Assembly (NCBI GenBank): GCA_958407555.1
Contig: CATYJC010000009.1
Coordinates: 1 to 27,427, forward strand
Reading direction: 5' to 3'
Length of the DNA: 27,427 nucleotides
DNA from: an uncultured Collinsella sp.
GTDB taxonomy: Bacteria; Actinomycetota; Coriobacteriia; Coriobacteriales; Coriobacteriaceae
The notes beneath the pieces were generated by a model. That model was not told where the DNA came from and did no database searches. It saw only the letters and a program-made list of their open reading frames with translations. The translations under genes were made by a program, and so were the position numbers. This document shows positions 8,022-14,672 of this stretch, piece by piece (the stretch's first letter is position 1; every line of letters begins with the position of its first letter).

Positions 8022-8534
8022 CTACTTTCATTCGTCTTATTCATTTAGCCGTACTCTACGTCCGTAATATACGACAGATTGTCCAAAAATTGAGTTTTTC
8101 AAATTCGGTTTTCGCATTAAATTGACTCCCCGCGCCGGACCCCCTCCGGGCAACAATGCCTATATACCCGGGGGGATGGTGGGTTACAGAAACTATCGGT
8201 TTTTATGCAATTATTCAATTCCTGGCCCGTTCTATGCACTGCTACAGACGGCCAACCTACCTGCTACTATGCCGCTCTACCTGCGGAAACGTTGCCGGCC
8301 CGCCGCCTGCCGGCCTATGATCCAGGGCCACGGCGTTATGCACGACGGCGGCCAGTATGCCGGCCGTCCCAAAAATGTTGCGTAAAGTGCTGGACAGATC
8401 AGCGCCGGCGGTTGTAAGGTCTAGCCAACGGCTGGAGCGACGGACGGAACGTCCGGCGGCCAGTCAAAGAAAAGGCCGGCACCGCTGCAACGGATACCGG
8501 CCAACGTCCCAACGTAGTAAAGGAGATCGGGACA
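8022..8534. promoter_or_regulatory. Divergent intergenic region between late operon and plus-strand cassette
   Basis: About 510 nt with no convincing gene. The left part (8040-8125) is clearly AT-richer than the rest, with a TATATT near 8072 on the minus strand, and is the likely site of the late promoter. The right part is GC-rich with many GGCCGG words. A weak plus-strand promoter candidate is TTGCCG (8292) with TATGAT (8316), spacing 18. A GGCCGG/CCGGCC hairpin near 8475-8503 and an AAAGGAG site at 8518-8524 lead into the amidoligase gene. Such a long leader may carry post-transcriptional control, but I recognise no riboswitch class. Confidence 0.45.
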
Positions 8535-10100
8535 ATGAACGAGTATAGCACCACCAACAAGACGGCCGAGGCGGCCGGGCCGCTGGCAAGTATCGAGGCC
8601 GTGGATAGGGTAGTACACGCTATCGACGTTGCCGCTACTCAGCGTTGGCACTGCCGTATCGAGAACCGAGCAGACCGGGACCTGGCCGACAGCTGCGACG
8701 AGCTAAACGAGCAGCTGCACAATATGAAACGTTATATGGTTGCTTGTCCCGTATGTCGTAAGCCGGTCGCATACGGCGACCTGGGATACACCTACGACGC
8801 CGAGCCAATGTGCCCGAGCTGCTTAATAGCGGACGGCTGGATCAGGTGCCACAACTGCGGCGACTGGATCAGGGAAGACGACGCTACCGAGGTTGACGGC
8901 GAGGCGTGGTGTTCGGTGTGCGTGATGGATGATGCGAGCGAGTGTGCACATTGCCATACCTGGCACGATAACTCCAACCTGGATACGGTGTGCGTTTACG
9001 ACAGACGTACCGGGTCGTCGTCGTACGAGACGTGGTGCGAGGACTGCCGCGACGATGCGTACGAGTGCGACGAGTGCGGCGAGCTTTACGCCGGCTACGG
9101 CGACAGCGACGGCGAAACGCGAGTATGGGACCGCGACGGCGACTACGAGTACAGGCACCTTTGCCCGACGTGCGAGGCAAACATGGACCACTGCACCTGC
9201 TGTGCCCGTACCCTCGACGACGACTGCTACCACGACAGCTGCGGCGATGCGTACTGTTACGGTTGTCGTCCGAACGAATACCTGCATAGCTACGGCCATA
9301 CCTACTGCGACCACAAATACCGCCTCCCGGACGATCCTACGCCGGCAAATATGTACCTCGGTGTCGAGCTTGAAACCGAGGCCGCAAGTACAAACGACCC
9401 GGAAGCACTGGCCGAGGCCGTAACGCTGGCGGCTGGAGAAGATCGTATCGAGTGCAAGGAGGACGGAAGCCTTGATGACGGCTGCGAGATCGTAACGCAA
9501 CCTATGAGCGCGGCCTACCATCTGGCACCGCTCGACGATCTGGGCGGCCGCCGACTCTGGGACGTGATCCTTGATGCCTGCCACGACGAGCGCGCGCAAT
9601 CGCACGACGGCGGCCGCTGCGGCCTGCATATACACGTGAGCCGGGCGTGGCTCAATAGCGACGACAAGGTAACGACGTTTATACGTCTGATCCAGGGCCA
9701 TGCGGCCGAGTGGCGACACTTTAGCAGGCGCGAAAAGGACCGTATGAGCTACTGCAAATTGCACAGCGATTACGACGACGGTATAAGCATCGCGGACGCG
9801 CCGCGCGTAAAGCGCGACAAGACGCGCAAGGACTACAGCCGTTACGTCGCCGTCAACCTTAATAACGACGCAACTATCGAGCTGCGCCTATGGCGTGGGA
9901 CCCTGGTAAAGCAGACACTGCGGGCGACTATCGAGGCAACGGCCGCGCTGGCGCTTATCGCCGGCGACGATCGTACAGACGTCGAGGCGCTCGAGTCCTG
10001 GAGCTGGCGCGAGCTGGTAAAGCAGATGGTAAAGGCGCTTGACCGCTACAAACTGCCTAGCGCTGACCTGTTGGCGTACCTCCAGGCGCGCAACCTCTAG
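8535..10100 (+). CDS. Multi-zinc-ribbon / amidoligase fusion (COOH-NH2 ligase)
   Basis: 521 residues in two parts. Residues 71-258 hold about six tandem CxxC-type zinc ribbons (for example C71/C74, C93/C96, C105/C108, C137/C140, C178/C181, C210/C213). Residues 273-460 match the phage/bacterial amidoligase family, a glutamine-synthetase-like fold: GVELETE (276-282), DGSLDDGCEIV (310-320), CGLHIHV (362-368) and RYVAVNLNNDATIELRLWRG (436-455). The conserved acidic residues, histidines and arginine would bind metal and ATP and join an amine to a carboxylate. A helical C-terminus follows. ATG 8535 has AAAGGAG 10 nt upstream. The next gene encodes a class II glutamine amidotransferase, a recurrent partner for this family. 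The substrate cannot be read from the sequence. Word use differs from the flanking phage genes. Confidence 0.85.
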   Translation: MNEYSTTNKTAEAAGPLASIEAVDRVVHAIDVAATQRWHCRIENRADRDLADSCDELNEQLHNMKRYMVACPVCRKPVAYGDLGYTYDAEPMCPSCLIADGWIRCHNCGDWIREDDATEVDGEAWCSVCVMDDASECAHCHTWHDNSNLDTVCVYDRRTGSSSYETWCEDCRDDAYECDECGELYAGYGDSDGETRVWDRDGDYEYRHLCPTCEANMDHCTCCARTLDDDCYHDSCGDAYCYGCRPNEYLHSYGHTYCDHKYRLPDDPTPANMYLGVELETEAASTNDPEALAEAVTLAAGEDRIECKEDGSLDDGCEIVTQPMSAAYHLAPLDDLGGRRLWDVILDACHDERAQSHDGGRCGLHIHVSRAWLNSDDKVTTFIRLIQGHAAEWRHFSRREKDRMSYCKLHSDYDDGISIADAPRVKRDKTRKDYSRYVAVNLNNDATIELRLWRGTLVKQTLRATIEATAALALIAGDDRTDVEALESWSWRELVKQMVKALDRYKLPSADLLAYLQARNL

Positions 10101-10171
10101 ACGATCTGCGCCGGCTCACGGCCGGCGCTAGCCCCAAATCAATAACCAAACAAAAGAGTTAGGTGCTCAAC

Positions 10172-11077
10172 ATGTGCATTATTCTATCGTGTGCCGCCGG
10201 CGTGCGTCCGGCTACCTCCATCATCGAGGAGTGCTTCTACACTAACCCGGACGGCGCGGGCCTCATGTACCCGGACGGCGGCCTGGTGCAGATCCGTAAG
10301 GGCTTTATGGATCTGGATACTTACCTGGCCGCTATCGCCGACGTTCCCGAGGACGTGCCCCTGGTGCTGCATATGCGAATCGGGACCGGCGGCGGAAACA
10401 CGCCCGGCCTAACGCATCCCTTCCCGGTGTGCGATGGCCTCGACTTTATGCACGCTACCGACATACGCATACCGCTGGCCGTGGCGCATAACGGCGTTTT
10501 ACGTGACTACCAGGCGGCCGTAAAGCCCGGCGTTAGTGACACTGTTGCATACGTTCGCGACGTTGCCCTATACCTGGCAAACGATACCGAGGTACGCCGG
10601 TGCGGCGGCCTGGCAGTATCGCGCCTGGCGGCCGACGTGCTACGCGACACGTCGCAGGGCTCACGCCTGGCGATCATGGACGGCCACGGGAACGTGCGCC
10701 TAACCGGTGCCGGCTGGGAAGACGTGCAACCCGGTATCCATGCGAGCAATGACAGCTGGCGGCCGTTCGAGCATGTATACCACTGCGGATCGTACTATAA
10801 CGGCTGGGATAACCCGGACCGCTGGCCGGACTGGGACGACCTCGACGGCCTGGAGCAGCCTATGTTGTGGGACGATCAGCCCACGGCGGCGGCCGTCCGG
10901 TATGCCGACGAGACGTATACAGTTAGCGACGTTTTCGAGGAATACTACACCTGGAACAACTGCCGCGAGTTTTGCGAGGAGTATACCGAGTGCCGGTACC
11001 ACTGCGCACGCTGCGGATCATTGCCGTACTGCGCGACGGACGACGACCTTAAACGCCTTGGCGGCCGTCGTGGCTAG
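10172..11077 (+). CDS. Class II glutamine amidotransferase-like Ntn hydrolase
   Basis: 301 residues from ATG 10172. This start puts Cys at position 2, so Met removal exposes the catalytic N-terminal nucleophile; the GTG nine bases upstream lies inside the AGGTG ribosome-binding site and would bury it. GATase II landmarks: C2, NPDGAG (25-30), HMRIGTGG (67-74), THPFPV (81-86), AVAHNGVL (103-110) and SDT (122-124). The C-terminal 40 residues carry six Cys (about 264-287), a likely zinc module. Expected role: release ammonia from glutamine and pass it to the amidoligase encoded 71 nt upstream. It could instead act as an Ntn amidase on another substrate. Confidence 0.82.
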   Translation: MCIILSCAAGVRPATSIIEECFYTNPDGAGLMYPDGGLVQIRKGFMDLDTYLAAIADVPEDVPLVLHMRIGTGGGNTPGLTHPFPVCDGLDFMHATDIRIPLAVAHNGVLRDYQAAVKPGVSDTVAYVRDVALYLANDTEVRRCGGLAVSRLAADVLRDTSQGSRLAIMDGHGNVRLTGAGWEDVQPGIHASNDSWRPFEHVYHCGSYYNGWDNPDRWPDWDDLDGLEQPMLWDDQPTAAAVRYADETYTVSDVFEEYYTWNNCREFCEEYTECRYHCARCGSLPYCATDDDLKRLGGRRG

Positions 11078-11228
11078 CCTGGCCGTAGCCGTGCGCCGGT
11101 GGCTGGATCAGCCTGCGCACGTGAGCCGGCGGGCCGTGGCCGCGCTGGCCGTGGCCGTCGTCGTCCTGGCCGTGGCCGTCGTCGTGCAGACGATCAGGCT
11201 CGATAATATAATCTGCTATTACTACTAA
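11070..11228 (+). CDS. Small single-pass membrane protein (52 aa)
   Basis: A GTG at 11070 overlaps the amidotransferase stop (GTGGCTAG), suggesting translational coupling. The product has a basic N-terminus (VRRWLDQPAHVSRR) and one strong transmembrane helix at about residues 22-42, made almost only of Ala and Val, then a short tail ending CYYY. No family recognised. The clear ribosome-binding site expected of an independent gene is absent. It could anchor the enzymes at the membrane or be a membrane-active peptide; both are guesses. Confidence 0.55.
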   Translation: MASLAVAVRRWLDQPAHVSRRAVAALAVAVVVLAVAVVVQTIRLDNIICYYY

Positions 11229-11274
11229 CCGGCGGCCGCCCCAGGCGGCCGCCATCGTTTGGAGCTGATGCCCA

Positions 11275-11406
11275 ATGACTGTCGAGTTCTGGGACGCGCT
11301 AATACAGCTGCTGTTCCATCCCTGGATATTCCCGTTTACCCTAATCCTGATCCTGTCGTTTATCGCAATAATCATTGCAATACTCAATATCCTGCTGGGC
11401 GGCTAG
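11275..11406 (+). CDS. Small single-pass membrane protein (43 aa)
   Basis: ATG 11275 with GGAG about 10 nt upstream. The product has an amphipathic N-terminus (MTVEFWDALIQLLFHPW) and one transmembrane helix at about residues 19-41, rich in Ile and Leu, ending LLGG. It is the last gene of the plus-strand operon; a strong terminator starts 28 nt after its stop. Size and layout would suit a holin-like or membrane-anchor peptide, but nothing proves a role. Confidence 0.65.
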   Translation: MTVEFWDALIQLLFHPWIFPFTLILILSFIAIIIAILNILLGG

Positions 11407-11433
11407 CGCTACCCCATATCAATAAAACGGCGA

Positions 11434-11470
11434 AACGCCCGACACCTCAACCGGTGCCGGGCGTTTTTTG
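11434..11470 (+). terminator. Intrinsic terminator of the plus-strand operon
   Basis: A 13-bp stem with one mismatch (arms 11434-11446 and 11453-11465) and a 6-nt loop, followed by an uninterrupted T run (11464-11469). It closes the amidoligase operon. Confidence 0.88.
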
Positions 11471-11810
11471 TTGCCGCTCCAGGGCCACCGGATCAGCCCG
11501 CGCGGCCGTCGTCCTGGTCGTCGTCCTGGAGATCGTAGGACGATCCGGGCGGCCGCCTGGCCACGCCTCGCACACAAACGCAGGCGCTCGACGGCTGCCG
11601 GCCGCTGGGACGATATAGGCCCACGGCCACGGCCGTATATAGCCGTCTGGGCCGCTCTAATGCCTATTTTAGGGCCGTTTTTGGGCCGGCGCTACCGAGT
11701 ACCGCCACGACGCGATAGCGGGCCGTGTAGGCCTATCTGGTGGCCCATGATGGCGTTTTCGCAGGTCAAAGGCCATGCCGGCGGTTTTATGCACGCCGGA
11801 AAAATATGCG
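11471..11810. other. Non-coding spacer between two plus-strand-type terminators
   Basis: About 340 nt without a credible gene; open frames here run through both terminators. It contains several short palindromes, for example TATAGGCC near 11614 facing GGCCGTATA near 11632, and TAGGCCTA near 11728. The stretch near 11488-11530 repeats words of the 52-aa membrane gene (GGATCAGCC followed by GCGC, and GGCCGTCGTCCTGG), so a decayed copy of that gene is possible. Confidence 0.4.
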
Positions 11811-11850
11811 ACCCCGCCGGGACCATATTATCGGCGGGGTCGCGTTTTTT
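11811..11850 (+). terminator. Bidirectional terminator at the early/cassette border
   Basis: Perfect 12-bp stem GCGACCCCGCCG (arms about 11808-11819 and 11832-11843) with a 12-nt AT-rich loop, followed by GTTTTTT on the plus strand. On the minus strand it is followed by ATATTTTT, so it can also end the leftward early transcript after the gene at 11960. Confidence 0.82.
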
Positions 11851-11872
11851 CGGCCGGTTCCGAAAAAGTGGA

Positions 11873-11878
11873 TATAAT
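11873..11878 (+). promoter_or_regulatory. Consensus -10 box without a clear -35
   Basis: TATAAT at 11873-11878 (context GTGGATATAATACG) just past the terminator and pointing right, against the leftward genes. No good -35 lies 16-18 bp upstream. It could start an antisense transcript over the genes at 11960-12426 or be a chance match. Confidence 0.3.
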
Positions 11879-11959
11879 ACGCGCACGGCCACCCAAAAAG
11901 CGCGTGCGGCCTGCGGAAACGCGCAGCGCACGCCGCGCCGCGCAGCGCAGCGGGAAGCG

Positions 11960-12202
11960 TCAGCACTCGGGCGGCTCGTCCGCGCCCTCCTCGTCGGCAG
12001 CGGCATCGGCGCGGTCCGCCATCGCCGCCTGCGCCGCTATCGCGGCCATCGCCGATGTCCCGACGGCCTGCGCCGCCTCGGCCACCTCGAGGAAGTTCGC
12101 GCCCAGCTCGACCGCCGAGTCCGCGAACGCGGAGATGAGCGCGTGGACCTTCTCGCGGTCGTAGATGCCGCGTCCCAGCTCGGCCTCCTGCTCGGGCGTC
12201 AT
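11960..12202 (-). CDS. Small helical protein, Ala-rich
   Basis: 80 residues from an ATG that overlaps the stop of the upstream HTH gene as ATGA (12199-12202); the longer frame upstream is less likely. The N-terminal MTPEQEAELGRGIYDREKVH is followed by two helices, the second rich in Ala (AEAAQAVGTSAMAAIAAQAA), and an acidic tail ending ADEEGADEPPEC. No family recognised. Coupling to an HTH gene suggests a partner or antagonist of that regulator; this is inference from context. Confidence 0.6.
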   Translation of the reverse strand: MTPEQEAELGRGIYDREKVHALISAFADSAVELGANFLEVAEAAQAVGTSAMAAIAAQAAMADRADAAADEEGADEPPEC

Positions 12203-12426
12203 CCGGCCACCTCCTCGATGCCGCAGCGCATGGCCCGCGCGATGGCGCGCCACGTCGCGAAGTTGCCGGCGCTCGCCCCGCTCCTCAGCGCGGTGATGGT
12301 CCTCGTGGAGATTCCCGTCCTCTCGGACAGCTCGGCGACGGTGGTTCCCGTCTCCCTCATCCTCGCCTTCAGCTTGGCCCCGGAGCTGGGGTCCTTCACC
12401 GGCGAGAGCGGTGTGGTGCAGGCCAT
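12199..12426 (-). CDS. Cro/XRE-type HTH regulator
   Basis: 75 residues. A helix-turn-helix is visible in VAELSERTGISTRTITALRS (about residues 31-50), followed by helices ATWRAIARAM and IEEVAG, the usual lambda-repressor-like arrangement. The ATG at 12424-12426 has a textbook AAGGAGG site, which decides the start over an upstream in-frame Met. It may control the region on either side, for example the early promoters or the opposing cassette. Targets unknown. Confidence 0.85.
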   Translation of the reverse strand: MACTTPLSPVKDPSSGAKLKARMRETGTTVAELSERTGISTRTITALRSGASAGNFATWRAIARAMRCGIEEVAG

Positions 12427-12612
12427 GGCCCTCCTTCTTCTGTCAATGTGCTGCGGCATATCCTACCACGCGAAATGCCGCCTGGGGCGACGAGACGCTA
12501 TTCTCGGGGCACTTCCACGCCTCGCCCTGCACCGACTGGTCCAAGGCCCGCAGCGCCCCGCAAATCTAATCTCATGGCCTTCAGGCGGCATTTCCAACTC
12601 TGGCGCAGTGCG
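12427..12612. other. Non-coding segment with a 12-bp inverted repeat
   Basis: AAATGCCGCCTG (about 12473) and its exact complement CAGGCGGCATTT (about 12586) flank roughly 100 bp. Inside, the plus strand reads a short open stretch resembling the catalytic loop of a C5 DNA methyltransferase (FHASPCTDWSKAR), ending in a stop. I regard it as a possible gene remnant. Promoter elements for the HTH gene should lie close to 12430-12470 but none is clear. Confidence 0.35.
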
Positions 12613-12712
12613 CGATTTCGATTTTCAAATTGTGATTTTGATTTCGATTTTGATTTCGATTTCCGATTTCGATTTTGATTTCGATTTCCGATTTTGATTT
12701 CGATTTCGGTTC
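12613..12712. repeat. GATTTY hexamer repeat tract (candidate replication origin)
   Basis: About 100 bp made of roughly 14-16 units GATTTC or GATTTT, partly in a higher-order order (GATTTTGATTTCGATTTCC recurs). It is the most AT-rich stretch in its neighbourhood and lies just past the stop codon of the helicase-loader gene, which itself follows the replication initiator gene. Iteron-like, AT-rich repeats next to initiator genes often mark phage origins. It might instead be slipped-strand expansion without function. Confidence 0.6.
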
Positions 12713-12744
12713 CGGGGGCCGATTTCGGTTCCGGCCCCCGGTTC
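12710..12744 (-). terminator. GC-rich hairpin after the helicase-loader gene
   Basis: CCGGGGGCC (12713-12721) and GGCCCCCGG (12732-12741 region) form a 9-bp stem, embedded in a repeated GATTTCGGTTCCGG. It lies directly after the stop codon at 12750. There is no U-tract, so it may be a weak or factor-dependent terminator, or part of the origin structure. Confidence 0.45.
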
Positions 12745-12749
12745 CCGCC

Positions 12750-13433
12750 TCACCACCCGAACGACTTGTCCATCTCGGCGTACACGTCGCGGGTCATGCG
12801 GTGCCTGCCCGTGTCGACCTTGAGCGGGCGGCACATGCCGAGGATGCGGTTGTACGTGCGCCTGTCGGCCACGTCGCCCTCCCCCGCCAGCTGCTCCCTC
12901 GTCAGGTTGCTCGTGACGATGGTCGGGCGGTGCAGCTGGTAGCGCATGTCGATGATGCTGTAGACCGTCTCCTTGCCGAAGCTGCTGGTGCGCTCGGCCC
13001 CGAGGTCGTCGAGGACCAGCAGCTCCGCGTCGGTGAGCAGGCGGACGGCCGTCGGAACCTCGTCGTACCTGCGGCTCAGCACCCACGGCATCGAGCGGCA
13101 CACGACGCGCATCCCGCGGTCGAGCGCCTCGTTGGCGATGCAGCAGGCGAGGAACGTCTTGCCGCTGTCGGGCGGGCCGAACAGGAGCAGCCCGTTCCTC
13201 TGGGCCGGCAGCGTGGCGGCGTACCTGCGGCACTTGTCGACGAGGTCGCCGCCGTACTTCCCGTCGTCGTGGGCGAAGTCCATCAGGCGCATCTCCGGGG
13301 CGACGAACGCCGTCTCGGCACGGGCCTCCAGCGAGGCGCAACGGCATTTCACCGGGACCTTCACCGGGCGGGTCCCGTCGTATACGACGCGCTCGACGGG
13401 GTGGCCGCACTTGGGGCACATCTCGACGTCCAC
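12750..13433 (-). CDS. DnaC/IstB-like helicase-loader ATPase
   Basis: 227 residues. N-terminal zinc knuckle C6-x2-C9 ... C30-x-C32; AAA+ ATPase with Walker A GPPDSGKT (86-93), Walker B LLVLDDLG (138-145) and a sensor-like TSN (174-176). This is the DnaC/DnaI type that loads the replicative helicase. It follows the replication initiator gene directly, as in many phages. The start is GTG at 13431-13433, one base after the upstream stop; an ATG four codons later (before CPKCGH) is possible. Confidence 0.9.
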   Translation of the reverse strand: MDVEMCPKCGHPVERVVYDGTRPVKVPVKCRCASLEARAETAFVAPEMRLMDFAHDDGKYGGDLVDKCRRYAATLPAQRNGLLLFGPPDSGKTFLACCIANEALDRGMRVVCRSMPWVLSRRYDEVPTAVRLLTDAELLVLDDLGAERTSSFGKETVYSIIDMRYQLHRPTIVTSNLTREQLAGEGDVADRRTYNRILGMCRPLKVDTGRHRMTRDVYAEMDKSFGW

Positions 13434-13434
13434 G

Positions 13435-14229
13435 TCACATCACCGAGTCCAGTGCGCTGAGGACCGCGCTGTCCATGCGGGCCGGCCTGGTCTTGCTGCC
13501 GTCGCGCCTCGCCCAGTTGAGGATGGTGCTGTAGTGCGACTTGTACGACTTGCCGGTGGACGACAGGTACCAGCTCAGGTTGTCGATGCGCTCGGACCAG
13601 TCGGGGAAGCGCTCCTTGAGCTTGGCAAGCTCGTCGTCGGTGAGCAGGACGTTGCTGTTCTCGCCGTGCTTGTGCTTCTTTGGCTTCGGCTTTCCCTTGG
13701 CACTTGCCGCGGCGGCATCGCCGCCCGGCCCCGCGGACGCGGGAATACGTTCGGGATCAGGTTGAGTATCAACCTTAGAGGAGTTACTACCCTCTCCTAA
13801 CCTATCCTTACCTAACCTATCCTCTGTATACAATTTGTATACAGGCTTCGGCGAAGTGAACATATCCGCAGGTCGGACGCCAGTGTCGCGCAAAGTGTAC
13901 GACTTGTTCTCGTCAATGTAGCACATGGCTAACTCTTCTTGGTACCGAGTCGCGTGCCGGCGGTCCGCTGGGACGTAGTTGTTGATCCACCACGCCTTGA
14001 TGACAGCAGCGCCCGATGGGAACTCCAGGATGAACTTCTTCGACGCCAGCAGGCGCAGGTCGTCCTCCGAGGCCCCGCACATGCGGCGGACGGCCCTGGG
14101 GTTGTTGATGAACCCCCAGTCGTCCGCCGCCATGCCGAGGTGGAGGTACAGCGACTGCGCCGAGCACGGCATGTCCATGAACGAGTCCGACTCGACGATG
14201 GACTTCGAGAACATTCGCCTCTCCGCCAT
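13435..14229 (-). CDS. Replication initiation protein (DnaD/replisome-organiser-like)
   Basis: 264 residues. The N-terminal part MAERRMFSKSIVESDSFMDM, LGMAADDWGFINNPRAVRRM, LLASKKFILEFPSGAAVIKA is the winged-helix layout of phage replisome organisers. A Lys/Pro/Ala-rich linker follows (about 145-190), then a C-terminal domain with LAKLKERFPDWSERIDNLSW and YKSHYSTILNWARRDG that resembles the domain contacting helicase or loader. It presumably binds the origin and recruits the loader encoded next. Start ATG 14227-14229. Confidence 0.85.
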   Translation of the reverse strand: MAERRMFSKSIVESDSFMDMPCSAQSLYLHLGMAADDWGFINNPRAVRRMCGASEDDLRLLASKKFILEFPSGAAVIKAWWINNYVPADRRHATRYQEELAMCYIDENKSYTLRDTGVRPADMFTSPKPVYKLYTEDRLGKDRLGEGSNSSKVDTQPDPERIPASAGPGGDAAAASAKGKPKPKKHKHGENSNVLLTDDELAKLKERFPDWSERIDNLSWYLSSTGKSYKSHYSTILNWARRDGSKTRPARMDSAVLSALDSVM

Positions 14230-14274
14230 GCCTTACCCCCTATCAATAAAATCTAGTTTTCACCTAGTTGCATG

Positions 14275-14646
14275 TCAGTCTTTCATCGCCTCAAGCACGT
14301 CGCCGACCATGGCGGCCTCGGGCGACGCGACGTGCGTCGCGATGTTAGTCGCCGAGATGGAGAGAAAAATGAGAGCGCAGATCGCGACGGTGCCAAACGC
14401 CAGTACCATCGCGCAAGATTCGTTCTCCCTGTCGTAATCAAGACCGCTCTCCCTATACGACCTCATCGCTTTTACAAGCAGATACGCCGAGACGGCGAGC
14501 GTGATAGCCATAAGCACGCACATGACCCCACTCTTTGCAACCTGCATGGCCGCCCACTTCGGGGCGAACTCAGACAGATGCGCGAGCAGGTAGTCGGCAC
14601 CGACGCCGAGCTGGTTGGCTATCTCTTTAATAGCGTTGGAGTCCAT
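14275..14646 (-). CDS. Two-pass membrane protein
   Basis: 123 residues. A helical N-terminus (SNAIKEIANQLGVGADYLLA) leads into two transmembrane helices at about 36-60 and 78-100, joined by a charged loop (KAMRSYRESGLDYDRENES). An AAGGAGG site precedes the ATG at 14644-14646. The layout could suit a holin, but it lies in the early region far from any lysis gene, so I leave it as a membrane protein of unknown role. Confidence 0.75.
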   Translation of the reverse strand: MDSNAIKEIANQLGVGADYLLAHLSEFAPKWAAMQVAKSGVMCVLMAITLAVSAYLLVKAMRSYRESGLDYDRENESCAMVLAFGTVAICALIFLSISATNIATHVASPEAAMVGDVLEAMKD

Positions 14647-14672
14647 ATCCTCCTCCTTATTTGGTTGTTTGG

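Noticed and set aside
8122..8166. TTGACT and TATATA as a plus-strand promoter
   Set aside because: The hexamers are more than 30 bp apart, too far for one promoter.
8823..9764. Minus-strand frame of 313 codons opposite the amidoligase
   Set aside because: Ala/Val-rich shadow; the plus strand carries clear catalytic motifs and zinc ribbons.
11488..11560. A second copy of the 52-aa membrane gene in the spacer
   Set aside because: Shared words exist, but there is no start codon or ribosome-binding site and the frame continues into non-hydrophobic sequence; at most a remnant.
11468..12697. Plus-strand frame of 409 codons over the spacer, HTH genes and repeat tract
   Set aside because: It crosses a strong bidirectional terminator, opposes two better-supported genes, and ends in FDFD repeats derived from the GATTTY tract.
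12613..12712. GATTTY tract as a CRISPR or a protein repeat
   Set aside because: Units are only 6 bp with no spacers, and the FDFD-type reading lacks a start or context.
14275..14646. Two-pass membrane protein as the phage holin
   Set aside because: No endolysin is nearby and it lies in the early/replication block; topology alone is not enough.
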